Positions 36,094-46,671 of a stretch of DNA of 64,000 nt are shown piece by piece. The position numbers were made by a program, and so were the translations under genes. Source of the DNA: Arachis hypogaea (Eukaryota > Streptophyta > Magnoliopsida > Fabales > Fabaceae); the NCBI RefSeq assembly GCF_003086295.3, contig NC_092047.1:120348949-120412948 (forward strand), read 5' to 3'. The notes under the pieces were generated by a model. It saw only the letters and a program-made list of their open reading frames with translations. It made no database searches and was not told where the DNA came from. Positions within the stretch are counted from its first letter, which is position 1, and each line of letters opens with the position of its first letter.

Positions 36094-36832
36094 TCACATC
36101 TCCTCCACGCTACTATCCCCATCCCACTTTACCTCTTCTCCTATCCATCTTAGGAAACTTCTTTGTTTTTCACATTTCATCCGCCACCACCTCATCCCTG
36201 GGTTATTTATATGATATCTTTTTCTCAACTTTTGCTCAACGCAAAAATCCATAACGAGCATCCTATGTTGTGTTGTTAAACTCTTTCCTGAAACAATTTT
36301 ACAATTAAAGCAACATTTTTGGTCAACTCTCCTCAACAAGAAGTCAATTTGAAAGCTTGTCATGTCACTCTTATATGTTATAAAGATGTTTGTCTTTTTT
36401 TTTAAACATGTACTTGCGATGAGAATGTCAAAGGTTGAGGAAAAAGTCCAAAATAGTTTTACACTTGGTATCGACCACTCTGAAACCATTTTCTCTGTGA
36501 ATACTTCCATACCTAGTCACTTCTCTTTCAACATGGCTATTTAAATCTCCTCCTAAAAAAAAATTATCTCCCAAAGGTATGTCTTGGATCAAACTCTCTA
36601 GATCCTCCCAAAACCTTATCTTGTGTTGCTCATCTGAACCTACTTGCGGTGCATAGGCGCTAATCACATAAAAGGTACCTCCTTCCACCACAAGTTTGAT
36701 AGAGATGATCCAATCTTTCACCCTGTTGACATCCACTACGCCCTTCTTCCACTGCTTATCCACAATAATACCTATCACATTCCTATTATTCACTTTTTCT
36801 GTATACAAAAGTTTGAACCCGGAAGTATCCAA
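36094..36832 (-). pseudogene. Endonuclease domain of the RTE LINE (frameshifted)
   Basis: Two overlapping frames (36428-36832 and 36094-36510) together cover an endonuclease/exonuclease/phosphatase-type domain: ISAYAPQVG, GGDLNSH, then TYKSDMTSFQIDF and LTTQHRMLVMDF. The frame change around 36430-36510 breaks the protein. The downstream part ends at RWIGEEVKWDGDSS. Confidence 0.8.
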
Positions 36833-37311
36833 CTCACTAGTCTTTGCACCGACTCATTTTGTTTTTTATAGGTACATGATGTTAATCTTCCTCCTTATCA
36901 TGGTATCCACCACCTCTATGAATTTTTTGTTAAAGTGTCTATATTCTATGTCACAAATCTCAATATTTTGTCACTCCAACCTTTACCTTTACCCCTTTTT
37001 TTGAATTGAACTAACTTATTTACCTTCGTCAGTTCACGAAAACGCGGGAACCTTTTCTCATTTAACACTACACCCAGGCACCCGATACAACAACTCTTAC
37101 TCATTTAATACTGTATGCGAACCATCCAACGCGTTACTTCTGGGCAACGACCTAGCTTTAGCGTAATAACATCTTTAATCCATGTCATAAAGATTCGACT
37201 AAATTTTTATGTTGACTATCCAAAGGCTAACATAACTCTCCTCCTTTATCCAGACTTGGGACCGGATATGTAACGTAGGTGTAGCATAGGCGGAGTTATG
37301 ATACACTTATT

Positions 37312-38675
37312 TATAAAAAAGAAAAAGACATACTTCTTATTAAGAAGTTGATATCCATATTTGAATTTGAATTTATCTATAATTCTAATTTCATACTTCT
37401 TTGATCTATTTTTTAATTCAACAAGTGTGATTAAAAACAAAACAATAAACTTATAATTAATATAACATAATATTGAAATTAATTTAAAACATATTGAGTG
37501 CAGAGAGATCAGGGTTGACAGCATCATTCGCCTTCTTCTATTTTTTTGCGGAAACTCCATCAAATCCATCCGAATACTACCTAAAATAAACAAAATTGCA
37601 CACGACTCAAAGTAGTATCATAGTGGCTAAAAGATAATTAATTATTGATTAAACTTAACAAATTAAATGCAAATTCATTAGAAAAAGGTAGAAAAGATGC
37701 TCACGCATTACATATATACCTTTTTTAATTTTCTTATGATGCATATAAGATTGGGTGAAATCGGATTCGTCTTAATCCAAATTTGACTTAAATAATGACC
37801 GGATCTATTTTTGAGATTGTTACTCATTCATAGATCTAGTGAAATCAGATCACACTAAATTAGTTCTCAAAATGTTCGGATCTAAATCAAATTTTTGAAC
37901 TGGACCGAACCATCTATAACCCTAACCAAAACTCATGGACCATGACCTTCCTTATCGGCCATCTTAAGTTTGTGTAGCAACGTTATTTCTCAATTTTCTT
38001 TGTTTTTTGGTGCTTCTAACACTTTTACAACATCTTCATGTATGTTGAGCATTCTTTACCTTGGTTGCTTTTTTCACGCGCCAACCTTTTCGCCCCGCTT
38101 ATCTTGTTGCTTAAATTATAAACAAAGCAAAGCCCTGCCTTTATGCTAATGTATGCCATCATCATTTCTTCTAAGCTTTCATTTTTGTGCCTATCCTCTA
38201 AAACTAATTAGCTTATCAAGTTTCCCCTTTAATTTGTATTGTAAAATGCATGTTATACTTTTCGAGCTGCGTGTGAGTGTGGCACAGCACATGCTCTGAA
38301 TGGATAAACATGATTCATATATTATGATACCACTATTACTAGTAGAACTAGCATAAATATAATTTGTTTGCATATCAATGCTGTAAGATAGGTATAATTT
38401 ATTATTTTTAATTAATAATACTTAAAGATATTAAATAAAAATATAATATTAATTTATTGAATTAAAATCAGATAATGTTAAATTTTATTTTTCAATTTAT
38501 ATATAAATTTTAATTTAGTCCCTAAAATTTTAATTATTTTTATTTAGTCTCTTAATTCTATAAATATTACTCACATTGAGTATTGTGAAAGAGATTAAGA
38601 GACATAAAAATATAATATTTTAGATTTTTTAATATGCAAATTATTTTATAAATTAAAACAATGCAGACATTATTG
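37312..38675. other. Intergenic, AT-rich, repeat remnants
   Basis: No gene. At 37337-37375 a phrase TTGATATCCATATTTGAATTTGAATTT repeats the one left of the LINE at about 34162-34192. 37755-37900 resembles 33965-34060. The remainder is featureless to me. Confidence 0.5.
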
Positions 38676-39632
38676 TTGACTGTTAGAATATAATTATGAT
38701 CAATTAGTATTATTTAATATATCTTAGTATTTATTATTACGATTCTCTTAGTACCTATAAATATCTTTTTTATATTGTATCATTCCAAACAACTTGAATA
38801 GACAACTTGATTACACTCAATAATACACAAATCCTTCCTCCAGTTTAGTCTCTTATTTCTAACAGAGCCATGGTATCCTCTTTGGAGAGGATAGGTTGTT
38901 TTCCTTGCAGTGAAATCACTATAGTTTTTGTATTTTTTTCTATGCCATTCTTCTTTTCCTTTTGTCACTCTTTTTTTATGCTTTTTCACCTCACCGACTA
39001 GCTTAATTTATTTGTCTTGTGTTTTTTCGAGTCGAATGATCAAACACCATTGTCATCTGCTGCTTATCTATTCTCAAGAAAAAATCATATAGTTTTCGCT
39101 CACTTTCGGCAGTTCCATCTGCGTTCTCTCGTGGCAGTTCCGTCTGCGTTCTCTCGTGGCAGTTTCGTCTGCGTTTCGTCTGTGTTTCCTTGTGGCAGTT
39201 CTGTATGCGTTTCTTTTCGGCATTTCTGTTTGCACTTCCTTCAGATAGCGGCAGTTCCGTCTGCGCTTCCTTCAGACAAACGACAGTTCCGTCTGCGCTT
39301 CCTTCATACTAGCGACAGTTCCATCTGCGCTTCCTTCAGAGACAGTTCCATCTGCGCTTCCTTCTGTCAGTTCCGTCTGCACCCGTTTTATCCGTTTATG
39401 CATTTTTTTCTCTTTATTTCGTTTGAGTTTGAGGGAGATGTTAGAATATAATTAAGATCAATTAATATTATTTAGTATATCTGAGTATTTATTATATGAG
39501 ATTACGTCTTTATTATTACGATTCTCGTAGTAACTATAAATACCCTTTTATATTGTATCAGACAATTTGAATATTACACTCAATAATACACAAATCCTTC
39601 TTCTAGTTTAGTCTCTTATTTCAAACATTGAC
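38676..39632 (+). mobile_element. Short non-autonomous LTR retrotransposon (TRIM-like) with target duplication
   Basis: The body is 38681-39627 (947 bp), flanked by TTGAC at 38676-38680 and 39628-39632. The LTRs are 38681-38863 (183 bp) and 39439-39627 (189 bp), both TGTTAGAATATAA...AACA. The polypurine tract GAGGGAGA (39431-39438) abuts the 3' LTR. The interior has no pol genes. It begins GAGCCATGGTATCC, which looks like a primer-binding region that has lost the leading TGGTATCA. LTR ends and structure suggest a Copia-derived element that depended on proteins from elsewhere. Confidence 0.85.
39096..39390 (+). repeat. Degenerate minisatellite inside the short LTR element
   Basis: About ten imperfect copies of a 25-40-base phrase, roughly GGCAGTTCCRTCTGCGYTTCCTTC with variable linkers. 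An open frame (39017-39451) reads across it but is low-complexity (Ser/Phe/Arg) and I do not regard it as a gene. Confidence 0.8.
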
Positions 39633-41016
39633 CAATCCCAACAACTCACAAAAAATTATTGCTGATCTTAAAGTAAAGTTAAAAAAAAAACTAAAAGAAG
39701 TAATACAGATAGAGAAGTAATTCATATGTTGGAGGAGAATTTGGCTGATTACAAGAGATATAAGAGAGGTATTAAAAAAAATAGAATCTAATGGCTGAAA
39801 TGTGGACATTAGAATACTAAATTTTTTCATTCTAAATTTCAATACAAAAATCGAAAGAACAAGATCTACAAACTATAAGACAATTTCGGTACAGTTAAAA
39901 TTAATTTAGGGGACATAGTTCAAGTTGCTCATGACTATTTTTTAGGAGTTTTTCTCATTCTCTAATTCTCGGCAATCAACAGAGAAGGACATTAACTCTA
40001 TTTGAAGGAAGGTGGATGCTAGAATTAATCAAATGCTCGTAAGAAGAGTGATAGAAAGTGAAATCAAAGATGCTGTTTTTTATTAATCCTTTCTGGAGAT
40101 TATAGATTCACAATAAAATTCTTTTGATTTTACTGAAAATTTATCTAGAAGAAAGTGGTGGAAATAGTTAAATTTTTTTTTTTACAAATGATAAGATGTT
40201 AAGATTCTTGAATTATACTCAAATTTATCTCATTCTAAAAATTCTTATGACAGAGACGATGACCCAGATAAGGCTAATAAGTCTCAATAGTATCTTTTAT
40301 AAGGTGATCTCTAAAATTTTAGTTGGCATGTAACATGTTATGAATAAGGTTATTAGTAATAACCAAAATACATTTATTACAAAAATGTTGATAAGCAATA
40401 ACATCCTTATTGTCCATAAATACATACATTTTTCTAAAAGAATAAGGAATTTGGTGATTACGACTTAGTCCTCAAACTTGATATGAGTAAGGCATATGAT
40501 AGAATTAAATGAAATTTTGTAAAAAAAATGGATGGATTGAATGAAAAAATATGTGATTACTGTATTTTATTCTGTTATTATAGAAGAATAACCTCATAAT
40601 TTTTTTAAATCACGTAATAAATTACAATAAGATGATCTCTTTTCTCTTTATCTTTTTTATAATTTGTAAAAAAAATTATTTTGTATGTTCCACATAAGAG
40701 AATAGAGATAAGAAATTTTTGGTCTAAGACTTTATAGTAGATATCCTTCTTTTAACATTTTTTTTACAAATGACTCAATTTTGTGTTTATAAAGAAACGA
40801 AAACATGCGAACACCTTATGCATATCTTGCAGGCCTATACTTTTAGTCAAAACACTCCAAAACAAACTGAAAATTTTTTAACCCATACTCTATAAGTATT
40901 TTTTTGTAGATAGACGAGACAAATACTTAGGACTATTTAAAAATCTAAAAGGCTTTATTTAATTACTTACGTGATAAAATAAAAAAGAAAATATAAGTTT
41001 GAAAAAAGAATGATAT
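39633..41016 (+). pseudogene. L1-type LINE reverse transcriptase relic
   Basis: Broken plus-strand frames carry non-LTR reverse transcriptase landmarks in order. They are WLKCGH..NTKFFHSK and VQVAHDYF (connector before RT, about 39790-39950), then ISLNSIFYKVISKILV (about 40279-40330), LKLDMSKAYDR (40471-40503) and YLGL...KIKKK (about 40925-40995). Stops interrupt every segment. The short LTR element abuts its left end and the Mutator-like element its right end, so only an internal piece is left. Confidence 0.75.
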
Positions 41017-42046
41017 GATAAATATGGAGTTAAATCTCAAAGTGATTCCTGAAATTACTTAAGCCTTAAAGTGGCTCTTGAAATTAAAAGTTATTCAATT
41101 TTGTCTCAAAATTTATACTCCGAGATTCATACTAATCCTTAAGACATTTTTCATTCACTGGAACACTAAAAATGGCGTCGTTTTATATTTATTAAAAAAA
41201 AAAGAAAAACACTCCCTCTTTCTCTAGTTTTTTTTTCATTTTCTTTCTACACTCCCTTTCCGTTTTCCAACCCTTTCTCGGTTCTTCTTTCCCTTTCCCT
41301 TCCATGCTTCCCTTCCCCTTCTTCTTCTCCATCCCCAGTTCCCCTTTCCCTTTTCTTTCCATGGTCTATTTTTCCTTTCCCAATCCTTCCCCATTTCACC
41401 TTTTCTTTTTTCTTCCACGCTCTTCTTTTCTTTCCCCAATTCATCCCTAGTTTCCTTTTTCCTTTCCCTTCTCATTCTCCTTCCCTAATATGAGGCCCTT
41501 CCTTTTTTCCTTTTCCTTTCCCTCTCTCTTTTCCTTTCTCAATCTGAGGTCTTTTCCCAACTCGAGATCTCTGTTATCGTCTCTCCGACTTTCGTCACGG
41601 CACACCACGCTGCTTGCTCCACTTTCCAATCTAGTCTCTCTTCTCTGTCTTTCTTCTTGTATAGGTTTTTTTTTTCAATTTTTTACTGTAATAGATTTGT
41701 TCTGAATGTTTGAATGCATTGATTTTGACACGTGTTTAGCTCTATTTTTGTAATTCCTTTCTTATTTTATTGGAATCTTTGTTTCATTAGTTTACTGCAT
41801 AAAATTCACGTAATACTGAGAAGTGGCAACGGAAAGAAAGGAGAAGGGGAAAGGGAAGGGACTCGAATTGGAGAAGAAGAGACTCAGATTTTTTTTTTAA
41901 ATACAAAACGACGTCATTTTAAGGACTAGTATGAATTCTGGAATGCAAGTTTAAGGATAAAATTAAACAATTATTAATTATAAGGACCACTTTAAAATTT
42001 GATTACAATTTTAGAAATTACTTTAAGGTTTACCTCAATAAATACG
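41017..42046 (+). mobile_element. About 1-kb Mutator-like non-autonomous element with long inverted repeats
   Basis: The body is 41027-42036. The left end (GAGTTAAATCTCAAAGTGAT... to about 41185, ending GGCGTCGTTTTATA) pairs with the right end in reverse (GAGGTAAACCTTAAAGTAAT... to about 41890, GACGTCGTTTTGTA). The inverted repeats are about 140-160 bp long and imperfect. The flanks GATAAATATG (41017-41026) and AATAAATACG (42037-42046) agree at 8 of 10 positions, a decayed 9-10-bp duplication. The interior carries no transposase; it has a pyrimidine-rich tract and a section that looks like captured genic DNA. Confidence 0.72.
41215..41540. repeat. Polypyrimidine tract (C/T-rich on plus strand)
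   Basis: About 325 bases almost entirely of TTTCCC/TTCTT-type sequence inside the Mutator-like element. The Lys/Glu/Arg-rich minus-strand open frames here are consequences of composition, not genes. Confidence 0.8.
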
Positions 42047-44275
42047 TTTATCTGTTATTAAAATTTATATTATTAAATGTATAATATAATTAAACTTTTT
42101 ATAATTATAATATATTACAACTAATTTATTTAACTTATCCTTCTAGTGAATAATTTATTTCTGTTTGATGACCTCTCAAAAAAAGTAAAATATATATTAA
42201 AAAAAGTGATAAATATATCTTAACAATATTTTTAAAAATTAATATAATATTGATTATTTTAAAATTTAATTTTTTGTTAACACACATTGGGATTGAAGGA
42301 ACTAGACTCTGTACACTTAAAACAAGAAATAAAAAAGAAAAGAACAGTAACACAGCTAGTGAGAGAAAGAAAGGAGAGAGAAGGCTCAGACAGACACCTG
42401 AGCTTACTAGTTAGTGAGTAGTGACTACCACTCTAACAATCTACCTTTGAGGCTTTGACCATTGTCCTCCATTTCCCCAAAACTTGCTCCTTTTCCTTTT
42501 CTTTTCCTTGCTACTCCAACATTTCTACCATTTTTTTGCGCGTCCCAGCTCACAGCAGTAGCATCATTACTATACACTGGTAACTGCTGTTTCATAGCTG
42601 TGGTGTGTTCTTTGCCACTTCCCATTGGTTCAGCTCTGTTATCATTTTCCCATGTTTTTTACGACAAAAGCTTGATATTTTTCATCTGTGTATTGTTTAT
42701 AATAGTATTCCTAATCAGGTTGGTTGTTGGTGTGTTGGGGTGTGTGTTTGTACAGTTGGGCTTGTTGGTTTTGGCTTAGTTTCCTTTCTCTTCATTATGA
42801 TTCTTCCATTCTCGTCTCCCAAATCTGTCATTTTCCTGCCTATTTGAGTGTTTTAAAAAAAGGAACTTTTGTCTTTATTTTCATTCTATTTTTTACTTCT
42901 TTGTTTTACAACACTTTGGTTGTACATTGTATCCTCTTTCAATTTCATACGTTTTTTTTTAAATGCTTTGCTTTCTTTTGATGTATTGGTGATACACTGC
43001 ATGTAGATCTGGGATTTTAGTTTTCATATTCAGACATGGGGTGCTTAAAGTTTGTGTCTTTCCCCTATTCTTCAAACGAGCTAGTTTTTCACTTTCCACA
43101 TGTGTAGAGAGTAATGGCTAAAACTTAAAAGGGACCATTGCCACTTCATTGAGCTTCACTTAAGTTCTACTATTCTCAGGGGAAAAAATAAAGAAAATAA
43201 AATAAAAGGAGGACACTTTAATCCTGAACATTAATGAGCTTGGAATTATGGTTGTCAGCAATTCTGTACAGCATAGCACACCCAATCATTTCTAGTTATA
43301 ATATGCTTTCGTTGACCGCATCATGGGTTTAGAAGATTACATTAAGTGGGATGCTAATGTAGCTGTCATTGTAGTTTATTGATGGTCCATGGAGGGCTCA
43401 AGTGCTCCTTGTTGCTATGGAGTAAAAGGGAGGAAATGTCATTAAAGAAAATTTTGAAAAAAGGTGGAAGATAGTTTTCCGTTAATGATAGTTTACTTAT
43501 TATGTTGGTGCAAGGTTTTATTATGTTTAGTGTGTTCCATTTATTTCTATTTTGTTTGGTGGTAGTGGAGTTAGTTTACATGGAGTTTCTTTGAAGGGAT
43601 TATATGTAGGTTTATTTGTTTGTTGGGTTTTTTATTTTCTGTTGAATGCCATTGTCATTTGCTGCAAAGTGCAAACAAATCCGTCTCTTTCATTCTTATA
43701 AATCAAAATCCTTATTGGCTTTATTTCTTTCTCAGATTACTATTGCCTCCCTATCGACTTTGACGTTAAAATATGCAGACAACAAAAGCAAGGTAAGGTT
43801 GTTGGTACTTAACTCTTTTCCAACACTCCATCTTTGTGCCTTCTCTATTTATTTAATTGGTGTTTTAGTGGATTCATAATGAGGATCATATTACATGTTT
43901 TGAACATCTACATTTTATCTACAACAAGATTTGGATCTTTGATATATAGTTTTTACTTTTTAAGGAGACATGTCTGTTTGATTGGAGTTGTTTGGTGAGA
44001 TGCTAATGAAATAATGAATCGTGTTGTTATTTTGTCTTATTTTCCCCTCCATTTGGCAATCATGTGTTGAGACTTGAGAAGGGCTGTTTTGTATCTTTGT
44101 AAAAAACATAGCACCTTTTCTTGTGAATATTCCATTTCATTCTTGAAATTTTAAAAAGAAATTATTTCAAATGCATGTTTTCATTTTTTATCTTTTAAAT
44201 TTTGGTTTAAGATGCTTTTTGATCTGCATTCTATGCTTATTTTGCTTGCTAATTGTCATATGGTTGGCTTTGATC
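42047..44275. other. Promoter, leader and probable 5'-UTR intron of the ICR gene
   Basis: Bases 42047 to about 42350 are AT-rich with no gene. From about 42355 a GA-rich then CT-rich, less AT-biased stretch looks like a transcription start region and leader. The long T-rich interval up to the splice acceptor before the first coding exon (CAG at 44275-44277, or 44289-44291) would be an intron in the 5' untranslated region. The donor cannot be fixed by eye, so this is inference. Confidence 0.4.
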
Positions 44276-44293
44276 AGAGCTAGCACTTCAGAA

Positions 44294-46283
44294 ATGCCCC
44301 GAAGGAAATCTCCTGCAACTCCTCGTGCCGGTCGACAATCCAGGGCACCAGGCTCTGATTCAGACTCTGCCTCCTCATCTCCGAACCCATTGAGTAAGAC
44401 TCCAAAGGATAAAATCCCAAAGGTTGTTGAACACAAGTCACCACGAAGTCCATTGTCTGAGGTATTCTTCTTGACTAAAAGCCTGTAATTTTGGCAATTA
44501 TATTGGTAATCTTATGAGTAATAGAAACTATACAATATTTATCTCCATGGATATGAAAAGTTCCAACACTGAAGTATATTCAAATTATGGATAATTTCTT
44601 CATTATTTACTCTAGAAGAAGAGGCCGACTAGGGTCCAGGAATTGGAGTCTCAACTTGCTCAACTTCAGGAGGATCACAAGAGAGCTAAGGATCAACTTA
44701 ACTCCTCTGAGTCATGGAAAAGAAAGGCTCAGCAAGAGGCCGAAGAGGCGAAAAAGCAGCTTGTAGCAATGACAAAAGAGCTGGAGGAGTCCCAGCATCA
44801 GCTTTTGGAACTATCTGCTTCTGAAGAAGAACGGATTCAAGAACTCCGTAAAATCTCTCAAGACCGCGACCGAGCATGGCAGTCTGAACTAGAGGCTGTT
44901 CAAAAGCAGCATGCAATGGATTCATCTGCTCTGGCATCTGCCATGAATGAAATCCAGAAGCTGAAAATGCAACTCGAAAGAGCACGCGAATCTGAAGCTT
45001 CTCAGGCAAACAATGCAGATACAGCTCATGCTGAGATTCAGGAGCTGAGAATGGAGCTCGACGAGACACTCTCGTTTCTGGAAAAGCTGAAAAATGAAGT
45101 AAATGATTGCAAAGAATCTGAGTCCCGGGCATTGGAAATAGTTGGCAAAACTCAAATGCAGTTAGAAGAAGCAAATAAGACTGTAGAAACACTCCAGTTA
45201 GAAGCTATGAAAGCCTCAGAAGCTTATAAAGCCATAGCTTTGGAGTTGGAGCAGTCAAGAGGTCAAGTTAAAGCATTGGAGGAACATGTGAACAAGCTCC
45301 AGGCTGATTTGGCTTGTGGTGCTAAGAAAGATACATCAGGCCCAAGCAATGAACCTGGAACTGAAATGGAAACTGTAGAAAATGAGGACATAAAGCAGCT
45401 CAAAGCAGAGCTTATCTCCGTGAAATCTGAAGCAGCAAAATTGAAATCTGCATTGGATGTTACTGAGGCACGGTACCAAGAAGAATATATCCAGAGCACA
45501 TTGCAGATTCGAAGTACATATGAACAGCTGGAGCATACAAAATCGGAGTCATGTAAGCGACAAGCTGAATTATGCGAGGAACTGAAAATAGCTAAAGCTG
45601 ACATGGAAGAGCTTAGGACGAGCCTGATGGAGAAGGAAACGAGGTTGCAGGGTGTGTCGGAAGAGAATGAGGGGCTCAAGTCAAAGATGAAGCTGAGCCA
45701 GCCTAGTGAAAGAGAATCTGAACTCGTGGGGCAGCTCAGAAAATTGGAAGTTAATGTAGCTGAGTTGAAGGAAACATTAATGGATAGAGAGACCGAACTG
45801 CAGAATATATCCGAGGAGAACAGCTCGCTGAAAATGGAGATAGAGAGGCGGGAATCAGAGAAGAACAAGATTACTGATGAGGCTGTTGCTTCGGCAGAAG
45901 CAGCAAGAGCTGCAGAGCGAGAGGCACTGATGAAACTCGGTTCCATAACAGAAGAAGCGGATAAAAGCAACCATAGAGCAGCTCGGGTAACCCAGCAATT
46001 AGATGCTGCACAGACTGCAAATTCTGAGTTAGAGGCCGAGTTAAGGAGACTGAAAGTGCAGTCGGATCAGTGGAGGAAGGCTGCCGAAGCAGCTGCCACC
46101 ATACTATCTGCTGGAAACAATGGAAAGGTTGTGGAGAGAACCGGTTCACTTGATAATAATTTCAATTCTATCACTGGCAAGATGACTTCTCCTTATTCAG
46201 AAGACACAGATGATGACTCGCCCAAGAAGAAAAACACAAACATGTTGAAGAAGATTGGAGTTTTGTGGAAGAAGAATCATTGA
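44294..46283 (+). CDS. ICR: ICR/RIP coiled-coil scaffold (interactor of constitutive active ROPs)
   Basis: Two coding exons, 44294-44461 and 44616-46283 (phase 0), give 611 residues. ICR/RIP proteins link active ROP GTPases to membranes, microtubules and other effectors in cell polarity. The N-terminus ([17 protein letters not shown]) is basic and Ser/Pro-rich, a family hallmark. [22 protein letters not shown] opens a nearly continuous coiled coil from about residue 60 to 550. The ROP-binding QWRKAA motif is present at 541-546. The C-terminus ends in a lysine-rich tail, [13 protein letters not shown], typical of the family. Size agrees with ICR2/ICR3-like members. A further 100-bp intron (46293-46392) is probable in the 3' UTR, and AATAAA lies at 46666-46671. 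The exact paralogue is uncertain. Confidence 0.93.
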
Positions 46284-46292
46284 GTGTCCAAG

Positions 46293-46392
46293 GTAGCGTT
46301 TCATGATTGTTGGTTTATTGCTCAAATGGTTTAACTCATTTTGTTCCATAATCATACTACTTGCTGGCCTTTCTGTTTTTGGTTATGTTCAG
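46293..46392 (+). other. Probable 3'-UTR intron of the ICR gene
   Basis: Nine bases after the stop codon the sequence reads AAG/GTAGCG. A TTCAG/G acceptor follows at 46391-46392, giving a typical 100-bp plant intron. A stop followed so closely by an intron normally does not trigger decay, because the junction lies within about 55 bases. Confidence 0.5.
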
Positions 46393-46671
46393 GTTTCAAG
46401 CACTACTTGGGGAACTTTTAACCTTACAAAGATCATGGTGTCACAACATCACAAAAATATGTATATTTGAAGATGATGGTGGTTTCAATTCCCTCAGCTT
46501 TGTAATGGCGCAATGCTTGGTCTTTTTGAAGTTTTCATGTCATCACATTCCTAGTTACTAGTTAGTGGGTAATAGAGAAGGGTGAGGACTCCATGTTGGG
46601 CAACTTTTGATGATGTATGTATTTAACAACTATCATGTATGTTTTATGTTATATGCCATCTTTTGAATAAA

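Larger units (their letters stand above)
34202..37311 (-). mobile_element. RTE-type LINE, degenerate, with 16-bp target duplication
   Basis: The element body is 34218-37295 (3,078 bp), in minus orientation. It is flanked by the perfect duplication TTATGATACACTTATT (34202-34217 and 37296-37311). Its 3' end is a TTG-rich tail, typical of RTE elements. From the 5' end, translations show an apurinic endonuclease domain in broken frames at about 36094-36900 (SAYAPQVGSDE, FFLGGDLNSH, QIDFLLRR). Reverse transcriptase pieces follow at about 34733-35890 (FADDIVLMEE, SRNKTEYMECKF). Many stops and frame changes make it non-autonomous. The intact target duplication shows that the copy inserted at full length. 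Confidence 0.85.

Noticed and set aside
39017..39451. 144-codon frame inside the short LTR element
   Set aside because: It is produced by the minisatellite; the residues are a repetitive Ser/Phe/Arg mixture that varies with the repeat frame.
41236..41629. Lys/Glu/Arg-rich minus-strand frames
   Set aside because: They result from the polypyrimidine tract, whose complement lacks stop-rich composition; not protein-like.
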